Source of the DNA: LCIL01 sp041480845
GTDB taxonomy: Bacteria > Patescibacteriota > Microgenomatia > UBA8517
DNA length: 13,490 nt
NCBI GenBank assembly: GCA_041480845.1
Contig: JBGPAU010000019.1
Location: 1-13,490, forward strand
Direction: 5' to 3'
Made by a program: the position numbers and the translations under genes. A model generated the notes under the pieces. The model saw only the letters and a list, made by a program, of their open reading frames with translations. It was not told where the DNA came from and made no database searches. Shown here piece by piece: positions 1-4,601 of the stretch (positions within the stretch are counted from its first letter, which is position 1; each line of letters opens with the position of its first letter).

Positions 1-131
1 GTGTCGGCTTCGCGATTTGTCTCTTTACTTATCGAGACAAAATTTGCAACCAAACGGTTTGATTCAATTTGCTCGTCCCACGTTTCGGAGAATCTTAGGA
101 CTGTTTTTTCGGGAACTTCGGCGTATGACAT
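1..131 (-). CDS. Partial unrecognised protein, N-terminal part, runs off left edge
   Basis: This is an open minus-strand frame of 43 codons from an ATG at 131 to the window edge, with no stop. It begins MSYAEVPEKTVLRFSETWDE and is rich in Glu, Lys and Asn, as a real soluble protein would be. The plus frame over the same bases reads as Ser/Leu/Phe-rich text typical of an antisense shadow. The frame stays open for 25 codons upstream of this ATG but contains no ATG, GTG or TTG there, so 131 is the only good start. AGGA lies only 2 bases before the ATG, too close to be a normal SD. A sigma70-like promoter sits upstream at 222-250. I do not recognise the family, and the C-terminal part outside the window would be needed to name it. 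Confidence 0.45.
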   Translation of the reverse strand, partial: MSYAEVPEKTVLRFSETWDEQIESNRLVANFVSISKETNREAD

Positions 132-221
132 ATTCCTGCTCGGGACCGACCAAAATTGGGCTCTGGATATGACAGTAGCGGCACTTCTACGGAATTTCGC
201 CGTAATTCACCAATTGCAATT

Positions 222-250
222 AATCTACTTTCAACGGGGTTAACGGTCAA
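222..250 (-). promoter_or_regulatory. Candidate sigma70-type promoter for the left-edge minus gene
   Basis: On the minus strand TTGACC (245-250, 5/6 to TTGACA) is followed by exactly 17 bases and then TAGATT (222-227, 4/6 to TATAAT). Transcription would start near 215, leaving about 84 bases of leader before the ATG at 131. The -35 box lies within 10 bp of the plus-strand -10 candidate at 255-260, so the two divergent promoters are interleaved. Confidence 0.4.
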
Positions 251-251
251 G

Positions 252-260
252 TGGTAATAT
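252..260 (+). promoter_or_regulatory. Candidate extended -10 (TGGTAATAT) for the small membrane protein at 282
   Basis: TGGTAATAT fits the extended -10 pattern TGn-TATAAT with four of six core matches. It lies 21 bases before the GTG start and upstream of the SD at 270-277. No good -35 is seen, which is usual for extended -10 promoters. Confidence 0.35.
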
Positions 261-281
261 TAATAAGAGAAGGTGATTATT

Positions 282-461
282 GTGAAGCTTGATAAAGGGA
301 ATAAAGAAATGTTCTCAAAGATATTAATATGGGGAGCCGTACTTGCGGTCTTACTTTCGGTAGTTGGGTGGTTGAGTCGCGATATTTGGTTAGCCTCAAC
401 CCAATGGCTTTTGATTGCGGCGGTACTAACCCTTTTTGGAATATATTTGAGGCTTAATTGA
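282..461 (+). CDS. Small two-helix membrane protein of unknown function (59 aa)
   Basis: The protein is short and almost wholly hydrophobic. A basic/acidic N-terminus (KLDKGNKE) is followed by one helix at about residues 12-30 and a second at about 39-55, with a short polar loop (SRDIW) between. It is therefore predicted to be an inner-membrane hairpin with no visible catalytic motif. I chose the GTG at 282 over the GTG at 273, because 282 is 4 bases after AGGTGAT, the spacing used by the ATG genes at 3690 and 8079. Starting at 273 would put the SD inside the coding region. It stands alone between the divergent left-edge gene and the RskA-like gene. The function is unknown; it could be a small membrane modulator like the DUF378-type protein at 3690. 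Confidence 0.6.
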   Translation: MKLDKGNKEMFSKILIWGAVLAVLLSVVGWLSRDIWLASTQWLLIAAVLTLFGIYLRLN

Positions 462-534
462 TAAGCCTTCATAGTTGAGTTGAGCCTGGCGGGAATAGTG
501 CGGTTAATTTGCGTTAAATAGAATTTCTTACTAT

Positions 535-563
535 TTGACAAACGGTGTACTAAGTGCTATTTT
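535..563 (+). promoter_or_regulatory. Strong sigma70-type promoter, TTGACA-N17-TATTTT with TGC extension
   Basis: TTGACA (535-540) is a perfect -35. After 17 bases comes TATTTT (558-563, 4/6), preceded by TGC, which makes an extended -10. The expected start is about 569-571, and the ATG of the next gene is at 573, so the transcript would be leaderless or nearly so. The rest of the 111-base gap after 461 shows no hairpin with a U-tract and no other gene. Confidence 0.65.
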
Positions 564-572
564 TCGCTCAAG

Positions 573-1010
573 ATGCGTGCAAAGGACATTTTAGCCGCTT
601 TTATAGTCATTGTAGTTGTTGTTGCCGGGATTTTGGTGATTAAAAATCGTGCCAAAATTGCTCAAAAAGTGAGTCCTACAGCCTCTCCAAGCATTCAGCA
701 ACAAATTGAGAGCAAATTTAAAGGTTTGGTGATCCCGGGAGATCAGGAAAAGATTGAGCTTAAAGATGTCTCCGGCGGGCTCGGGATGGGAATTGCTACG
801 AGAAATGAAATTTTGGCAGACCTCCCGACCCTACCAAACGGACAATTTTATCAGGGCCGGCTTGAAAAAGACGGGAAAACAGTTTTACTTGGGACTTTAA
901 AAATGGCAAAAGGCGGATGGATTTTGAATTATAACTCTTCAGTGTACCCCGGTTACAATAAAGTAATCGTAACGGTCGGGGAGAAACATATTCTTGAAGG
1001 CTCTTTCTAG
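573..1010 (+). CDS. Membrane-anchored protein with RskA-like (anti-sigma-K) C-terminal domain
   Basis: This 145-residue protein has one N-terminal transmembrane helix (about residues 6-23, rich in Val/Ile) followed by a basic stop-transfer segment (KNRAK). A short Ser/Thr/Pro/Gln linker comes next (about 32-47). The soluble domain includes LPTLPNGQFYQGRL, LLGTLKMAKGGWIL and a closing YNKVIVTVG strand. That order (Lp-lP-GQ-Yq, then LGT, then GYxxVxVT) resembles the extracytoplasmic domain of RskA anti-sigma factors. The zinc-finger part of a true anti-sigma factor is absent and no sigma factor gene is near, so regulation of a sigma factor is not supported. It could be a free-standing envelope domain. 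The start codon is about 9 bases after the -10 box and has no SD. Confidence 0.6.
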   Translation: MRAKDILAAFIVIVVVVAGILVIKNRAKIAQKVSPTASPSIQQQIESKFKGLVIPGDQEKIELKDVSGGLGMGIATRNEILADLPTLPNGQFYQGRLEKDGKTVLLGTLKMAKGGWILNYNSSVYPGYNKVIVTVGEKHILEGSF

Positions 1011-1036
1011 ACTTAGACCCTTTCTTTGCGTAATAT
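1008..1036 (+). promoter_or_regulatory. Candidate promoter for the glutaredoxin-TIM-RpiB operon
   Basis: TAGACT (1008-1013, 4/6 to TTGACA) is separated by 17 bases from TAATAT (1031-1036, 4/6 to TATAAT). The -35 overlaps the TAG stop of the preceding gene. The start would fall near 1043, just before the strong SD at 1047-1056. Confidence 0.35.
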
Positions 1037-1046
1037 ATAGGTAGGT

Positions 1047-1080
1047 GGGAGGTGAGAACGTGCAAAGTATTTACGTATGA
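1047..1080 (+). CDS. 6-codon mini-ORF with strong SD, stop-start overlapped with glutaredoxin
   Basis: The span includes a strong SD (GGGAGGTGAG, 1047-1056) and a mini-ORF at 1060-1080: GTG CAA AGT ATT TAC GTA TGA (MQSIYV). The SD is 3 bases before this GTG but about 20 bases before the glutaredoxin ATG at 1077, too far to serve it directly. The mini-ORF's TGA and the glutaredoxin ATG share ATGA. This looks like a leader peptide that loads ribosomes by termination-reinitiation. No hairpin suggesting attenuation was seen. Whether it is translated is inference. Confidence 0.4.
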
Positions 1081-1331
1081 CGATAACTATTTATTCAACA
1101 ACGACATGTCCTTATTGCAAAATGCTTAAGGATTATTTGAAGGAAAAAAGTCTTTCATTTACGGAAAAGCTTGTGGATTTGGATGAATCAGCAAAGGTAG
1201 AGATGGCAGCTTCATCGGGAGGTTTTCTGGGAGTCCCGTTTACTTTGATTGTGAAGGATGACGGAACAAAAGAGACGGTTGTGGGTTTTGATAAGGGGAA
1301 AATCAATTCAATTTTAGGCGTACAGGAATGA
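1077..1331 (+). CDS. Glutaredoxin-like thiol-disulfide oxidoreductase
   Basis: This 84-residue protein has the complete glutaredoxin/NrdH layout. A first strand leads into the redox motif CPYC at residues 11-14, and the cis-proline comes at GVPFT (Pro54). After a beta hairpin with VVGFDKG the chain ends in a short helix. Glutaredoxins of this size reduce disulfides in the cytoplasm using glutathione or a thioredoxin-reductase-like donor; which donor applies here cannot be seen. ATG 1077 is the only usable start, since an in-frame TGA lies at 1053 with no start codon between. The gene ends by sharing ATGA with triosephosphate isomerase, so the two should be translated together. A redox protein in a glycolytic operon may protect thiol enzymes such as GAPDH, but that is speculation. 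Confidence 0.88.
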   Translation: MTITIYSTTTCPYCKMLKDYLKEKSLSFTEKLVDLDESAKVEMAASSGGFLGVPFTLIVKDDGTKETVVGFDKGKINSILGVQE

Positions 1332-1987
1332 TATTTGTTAATTATAAAACCTATGAGGAGGCTTCCGGGCCAAAGGCTATTGCTCTAACCAGGATTCTTG
1401 AAGAAACTGCACACGAGAGTCAGGTAAAAATTATTCCGGTTGTTCAGATAATTGACGCGGAAAGCGTAATTTCGGGAACAGCGCTTGAAGTTTGGATTCA
1501 GCATGTTGACCCAATCGGTTATGGAGCCCACACAGGCTGGACTTTGCCTGAAGAGGCAGCGAAAATCGGGGTTTCCGGAGTTTTTTTAAATCATTCGGAA
1601 CACAAATTCGATAATTTTGATGCGCTCCAAACTGCAAACGAGAAGGCAATGTCAGCAAATCTTAAAACGCTGATTTTTGCAGGAAGTTTGGATGAACTTA
1701 AAAAAATAACCGGGTTGGCCCCAACTTATGTTGCTTATGAGCCGGCCGAACTTGTAGGAAGCACGACAACTTCTGTAGCAGAGGCCCAGCCGGACATTAT
1801 TTCGCAGGCAACGGAAATTGCCAAAAGTGCGGGCTTGCCGCTAATAGTCGGAGCCGGAATTCATAGCCTAAGCGATGTCAAAAAAAGCCTGGAACTCGGG
1901 GCAGTTGGGGTCGCTGTTGCAACAGATGTTGTCAAAGCGGTCGACCCTAAAAAAGAGCTGATGGAACTGACGGAGGGCTTTAAGTGA
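1328..1987 (+). CDS. tpiA: Triosephosphate isomerase, short archaeal-type
   Basis: The enzyme interconverts dihydroxyacetone phosphate and glyceraldehyde 3-phosphate in the cytoplasm. At 219 residues it matches the short archaeal form (about 220-225) and not the roughly 250-residue bacterial form. Visible active-site elements are Asn5 and Lys7 in VNYKTY, His89 in LNHSEHK, the catalytic Glu138 in YEPAELVG, and the phosphate-binding GAGI at 175-178. The C-terminal GVAVATDVVKAVDP also matches the archaeal pattern. Translation should be coupled on both sides: ATGA overlap with the glutaredoxin and GTGA overlap with rpiB. It supplies the triose link between the aldolase at 9099 and GAPDH at 4602. 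Confidence 0.93.
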   Translation: MIFVNYKTYEEASGPKAIALTRILEETAHESQVKIIPVVQIIDAESVISGTALEVWIQHVDPIGYGAHTGWTLPEEAAKIGVSGVFLNHSEHKFDNFDALQTANEKAMSANLKTLIFAGSLDELKKITGLAPTYVAYEPAELVGSTTTSVAEAQPDIISQATEIAKSAGLPLIVGAGIHSLSDVKKSLELGAVGVAVATDVVKAVDPKKELMELTEGFK

Positions 1988-2433
1988 AAATTTTTATCGG
2001 AGCGGATCATAGAGGATATGAGCTAAAAGAAAAGATTGCTCAGTGGCTTTTTGATATGGAATATGCTTTTCAGGACCTCGGTGCATTAACGCTTGATCCT
2101 AACGACGACTACACAAAATATGCTGAGGATGTGGCCTCGCTTGTTGCCAAAACCGAAGGATCGCGCGGGGTACTTCTTTGCGGAAGCGGAGTTGGGGCAG
2201 ATATTGTGGCTAATAAATTCGATGGAATAAGAGCAGGAATTGGAAAAGACGTTTTTCAGGTAGAGGCGGGGAGGAACGACGATGACATGAACATTTTGGT
2301 TATTGCTGCTGATTTTACCGACGAAAGGGACGCCAAAGCGATGCTGATTGCTTTCCTGGAAACAAAGTTTGCCGGAAAGGCGAGGTATGAAAGAAGACTT
2401 CAGGAGATTGAGAAAATTGAGGCGAATAATTAG
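1984..2433 (+). CDS. rpiB: RpiB/LacAB-family sugar-phosphate isomerase with altered active-site segment
   Basis: The likely reaction is ribose 5-phosphate to ribulose 5-phosphate, linking ribose to transketolase. The protein has 149 residues, the family length. It keeps ADHRG (Asp8, His9), the catalytic Cys66 in LLCGSGVG, and ANKFDGIRAG. Two C-terminal arginines (Arg134, Arg138) align with phosphate-binding arginines of E. coli RpiB. The segment that normally reads RxHNDxN...GxR is here RNDDDMN...AAD (97-110), so the usual ring-opening His is Asp99 and the Arg of GxR is Asp110. The fold assignment is secure, but substrate or mechanism may differ. It starts with GTG overlapping the TIM stop. 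Its TAG stop interleaves with the TAA stop of the convergent gene at 2430. Confidence 0.85.
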   Translation: MKIFIGADHRGYELKEKIAQWLFDMEYAFQDLGALTLDPNDDYTKYAEDVASLVAKTEGSRGVLLCGSGVGADIVANKFDGIRAGIGKDVFQVEAGRNDDDMNILVIAADFTDERDAKAMLIAFLETKFAGKARYERRLQEIEKIEANN

Positions 2434-2642
2434 ATTCTTTTCTCCATTTCTCTTACTCCCCCTGTTCCTTCCGGATTTTTTGGGCGGTTTTCAGAACCAT
2501 CCTGCGTTATTTCTGCTGCTCTTACCAACATTTGGTAGGTATCAATATCATCAGGAGGAATTTCCTCACCCCGCCGGGCTTTTCTGATTAACATCCCTTC
2601 GACAATTTTTGTTACACAGTCGATTGATCTTTTCGTGGGCAT
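2430..2642 (-). CDS. Small soluble protein of unknown function (70 aa)
   Basis: I chose ATG 2642 (MPTKRSIDCVTKIV), because a longer in-frame start near 2756 would run through the PGK coding start. The protein has a basic, probably helical first part (residues 3-24), a middle segment with EEIPPDDIDTYQMLVRAAE, and a charged, Gly/Pro-rich tail (48-70) that is probably disordered. There is no membrane segment and no motif I recognise. It interrupts the carbon-metabolism array on the opposite strand. It diverges from pgk with a 43-base gap, and its stop overlaps the rpiB stop end-on. The codons read as genuine on this strand, while the competing plus frame (2348-2587) is Phe/Leu/Pro-rich shadow. 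Confidence 0.6.
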   Translation of the reverse strand: MPTKRSIDCVTKIVEGMLIRKARRGEEIPPDDIDTYQMLVRAAEITQDGSENRPKNPEGTGGVREMEKRI

Positions 2643-2655
2643 TTCGCTGAGACGA

Positions 2656-2685
2656 TTGTGCCACAAATATGCTAACCTGTATAGT
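2656..2685 (+). promoter_or_regulatory. Candidate pgk promoter with an odd palindrome at the -35
   Basis: TTGTGC (2656-2661) and TATAGT (2680-2685) are 18 bases apart, but TATAGT directly abuts the pgk ATG at 2686. An alternative is TGCTAACCT (2670-2678), an extended -10-like box 7 bases before the ATG, which would give a leaderless mRNA. TTGTGCCACAA (2656-2666) is a perfect 5-bp inverted repeat with a one-base centre. On the minus strand CACAAT (2660-2665) could be the -10 of the divergent small gene, so this palindrome lies in both promoters. Confidence 0.35.
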
Positions 2686-3648
2686 ATGTTTCTACCCAAA
2701 ATTACAGATTTAGATGTTGCCGGAAAAAGAGTACTTCTAAGACTTGATCTTGACACCGACGCGAACCCAAATGATTTAAGGATTAAAGCTTCAGAGGAGT
2801 CTTTGAATTATCTAAAGGAGAAAGGATGCCAAATAATAATTTTGGGTCATAAAGGCCGGCCGGAAGGGGAAGCCGTTGAAAGTTTGAGCTTGAAACCTTT
2901 TCAGCCGATTTTTGACAGGTGGGGAGCAGAAGTTAAAGAGAATTTACGCTTTAATCCCGGAGAGGAATCGAATGATGAGAATTTTGTCAAAGAAATCGCT
3001 TCTTGGGGAGATGTCTATGTAAACGAAGCCTTTGCTTCCAGTCACCGTAAACACGCATCGATCGTCGGGCTTCCCAGACTTCTTCCTCACGCTGCAGGAT
3101 TTAGATTTGAGAAGGAGATTGAAAATTTATCAAAAGTATTTTTGGAACCAAAACGACCGGTCGTTTTTCTTTTGAGCGGAGTTAAAGAAGATAAGCTCAA
3201 CTATTTGGAAGGAATTAAAAAAATTGCAGATAAAGTTTTAATTGGTGGCCGTTTGCCGGACTACATGGAAGACGAAAAGCTTGTCAGTGTCCGGTCAAGA
3301 AGTGAGGCCGAACAGGTAATTGTTGGGAATCTTACCATGGACAAGGAGGACATTACTTTAAATACGATTGAGAGATTTGCAAAAGAAATTGAAAAAGCAA
3401 AAACGATTGTTGTTTCGGGACCCCTTGGAAAATATGAAGATGAAGGCCACCGGCAGGGGACCGAACGGGTTTTCAAAGCTGTTTCCACTTCTCCTGCATT
3501 TAAGGTCGCGGGAGGAGGGGATACGGAAGCCACTTTGGCGATGCTAAATCTGTCAAATAACTTTGACTGGATTTCAGTTGGGGGTGGGGCAATGCTTGAG
3601 TTTCTAGTTAAAAAAACCCTGCTCGGAATCGAGGCTCTGAAACAGTGA
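2686..3648 (+). CDS. pgk: Phosphoglycerate kinase, shortened form
   Basis: This is the ATP-forming step of lower glycolysis: 1,3-bisphosphoglycerate plus ADP gives 3-phosphoglycerate plus ATP. Family motifs appear in order: RVLLRLDLDTD (15-25, usually RVDFN-P), LRIKAS (31-36), ILGHKGRPEG (52-61), ENLRF (85-89), VNEAFASSHRKHAS (112-125), SGVKEDKL (164-171), VVSGPLGKYED (242-252), the nucleotide-binding VAGGGDTEAT (274-283) and VGGGAMLEFL (298-307). It has 320 residues against the usual 390-415, so loops have been trimmed in both domains with no frameshift. The catalytic Asp-Phe-Asn becomes Asp-Leu-Asp. I start at ATG 2686, where homology begins; the extra 17 codons back to 2635 cover the promoter. 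It is preceded by a -10-like box and no SD. Confidence 0.9.
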   Translation: MFLPKITDLDVAGKRVLLRLDLDTDANPNDLRIKASEESLNYLKEKGCQIIILGHKGRPEGEAVESLSLKPFQPIFDRWGAEVKENLRFNPGEESNDENFVKEIASWGDVYVNEAFASSHRKHASIVGLPRLLPHAAGFRFEKEIENLSKVFLEPKRPVVFLLSGVKEDKLNYLEGIKKIADKVLIGGRLPDYMEDEKLVSVRSRSEAEQVIVGNLTMDKEDITLNTIERFAKEIEKAKTIVVSGPLGKYEDEGHRQGTERVFKAVSTSPAFKVAGGGDTEATLAMLNLSNNFDWISVGGGAMLEFLVKKTLLGIEALKQ

Positions 3649-3675
3649 TTTCTAAAATGTGCTAATGTTAATTAA

Positions 3676-3685
3676 AGGGGGTGAG
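3676..3685 (+). promoter_or_regulatory. Strong SD AGGGGGTGAG fixing the start at 3690
   Basis: AGGGGGTGAG pairs over about nine bases with the usual 16S 3' end (one G-U), and lies 4 bases before ATG 3690. The same AAGGGGGTGAGAAnAATG block precedes the ATP-cone gene at 8079. A TGCTAATGT box at 3660-3668 could be its -10. Confidence 0.6.
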
Positions 3686-3689
3686 AAAA

Positions 3690-3887
3690 ATGAAATTAAA
3701 GACGTTTTCTAAATGGTTTGTGATAATCGGAGCGTTGGAAATAGGGTTTATAGGTGTACTGAGGATTGATTTGATTGGGAGCCTAATTGGCAGATGGCCA
3801 ATGATTGTAACGATTGTTTACGCCCTTATCGGACTTTCCGGTATCTGGGGAGCCTACGCGATGCTTACCAACAAAAAGAAGAAATAA
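3690..3887 (+). CDS. DUF378-like small membrane protein (65 aa)
   Basis: The sequence shows two hydrophobic helices (about residues 8-24 and 36-58) joined by a loop with DLIGSLIG, and ends in a poly-Lys tail. The spacing and wording (IIGALEIGFIGVL, then a conserved-looking loop, then VYALIGLSGIWGAY) match the DUF378/YuzA family, whose typical text is IGALNWGLVGL...YxLVGLxGL. That family is widespread and functionally uncharacterised. The start is ATG 3690, not the in-frame GTG 3681, because that GTG lies inside the SD. It follows pgk by 41 bases and may be cotranscribed with it. Its TAA stop is directly followed, with no gap, by the end of the convergent glycosyltransferase. Confidence 0.75.
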   Translation: MKLKTFSKWFVIIGALEIGFIGVLRIDLIGSLIGRWPMIVTIVYALIGLSGIWGAYAMLTNKKKK

Positions 3888-4571
3888 TCATTTCTTGTTT
3901 GCCAGAAGAGTTTTGACAATCCGGACGGGGTATTCCAAAAAAAACGATTCCGGGTGTTTTTTTAACCTTCGGGCAGATATCCCCACAATCAGGCTACGGT
4001 CGTATCCGATTCTGCCGTGGACTTTCGCGATTTTAAGCGAAAGGTCCATGTCTTCGTGAACTTTTTTGTCGTCGAGATTTACGATATCCTTCACCTTTTC
4101 CCAGATATCTTTTGTGAGAGACATATTTGGCCCGATTAAGTATTTTCTACCGTTCGATATAAATTTGAATGATTTCCAGGCCAAATGTGCGGGAATGGTC
4201 GAATTTGATTTAAACAATTTTGAGTCGTTAAAAAAAACAGGACCGGTAAGGGCGTCAATCCTCTTTTTTTCGAAATTATTTTTAATTTTTTTGATCCAAT
4301 CTTTTGGAACAACGGTGTCCGCGTCACACCTGGCGATTATTTCGAATCTGGCTGAATTAAAACCCCTATTTCTGGCCGGAGTCATACCTTGTTTTTTTTC
4401 GTAAACGATTCTGACACCAAACTTTTCGGCGATAGCCTCGGTTCTATCTGTGCAATTGTTGTTTACGACAATAATTTCATCCGCCGGCACAGTTTGATTA
4501 ACAACACTTGCAAGACATTTTTTGATAAATTTCTCTTCATTGTAAGCGGGAATTACCACGGAAACCTTCAT
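3888..4571 (-). CDS. Glycosyltransferase family 2 (GT-A fold)
   Basis: The protein has 227 residues and probably transfers a sugar from a nucleotide donor to a cell-surface glycan or lipid carrier. It opens with VSVVIPAYNEE (residues 3-13), followed by IIVVNNNCTDRT (33-44), the metal-binding motif CDAD (82-85), GPNMSLTKDIW (147-157) and the acceptor-side HEDMDLSLK (172-180). These are the standard landmarks of inverting GT2 enzymes. There is no transmembrane helix, so it is soluble or peripheral, and shorter than most GT2 proteins because no C-terminal membrane part is present. Donor and acceptor cannot be told from sequence. It diverges from GAPDH across 30 bases with a shared -10 box. Its ATG is about 8 bases after that box and has no SD. 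Confidence 0.88.
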   Translation of the reverse strand: MKVSVVIPAYNEEKFIKKCLASVVNQTVPADEIIVVNNNCTDRTEAIAEKFGVRIVYEKKQGMTPARNRGFNSARFEIIARCDADTVVPKDWIKKIKNNFEKKRIDALTGPVFFNDSKLFKSNSTIPAHLAWKSFKFISNGRKYLIGPNMSLTKDIWEKVKDIVNLDDKKVHEDMDLSLKIAKVHGRIGYDRSLIVGISARRLKKHPESFFLEYPVRIVKTLLANKK

Positions 4572-4579
4572 ATGGATAT

Positions 4580-4587
4580 ATTATAAT
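4580..4587. promoter_or_regulatory. Palindromic -10 box ATTATAAT serving both GT2 and GAPDH
   Basis: ATTATAAT is its own reverse complement, so it contains a perfect TATAAT on each strand (4582-4587 plus, 4580-4585 minus). It lies in the 30-base gap between the minus-strand glycosyltransferase ATG (4571) and the GAPDH ATG (4602). Distances are 8 bases to the minus start (leaderless or nearly so) and 14 bases to the plus start (leader of about 7-8 bases). Neither side shows a clear SD. Confidence 0.6.
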
Positions 4588-4601
4588 GGAATATAACTGC
4601 C

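Noticed and set aside
1..243. Plus-strand open frame from GTG at base 1 (80 codons)
   Set aside because: Ser/Leu/Phe-rich composition, no SD, and the opposite strand has a more protein-like frame with a promoter; treated as shadow.
1060..1331. Possibility that the mini-ORF and glutaredoxin are one gene split by a sequencing error
   Set aside because: MTITIYSTTTCPYC is already a complete glutaredoxin N-terminus, so no missing part needs explaining.
2635..2685. Longer PGK start adding 17 codons
   Set aside because: The extra residues are not PGK-like and cover the promoter and palindrome; homology begins at ATG 2686.
4066..4404. Plus-strand open frame (112 codons) over the glycosyltransferase
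   Set aside because: The minus-strand GT2 motifs are clear; this frame is Phe/Ser-rich antisense text.
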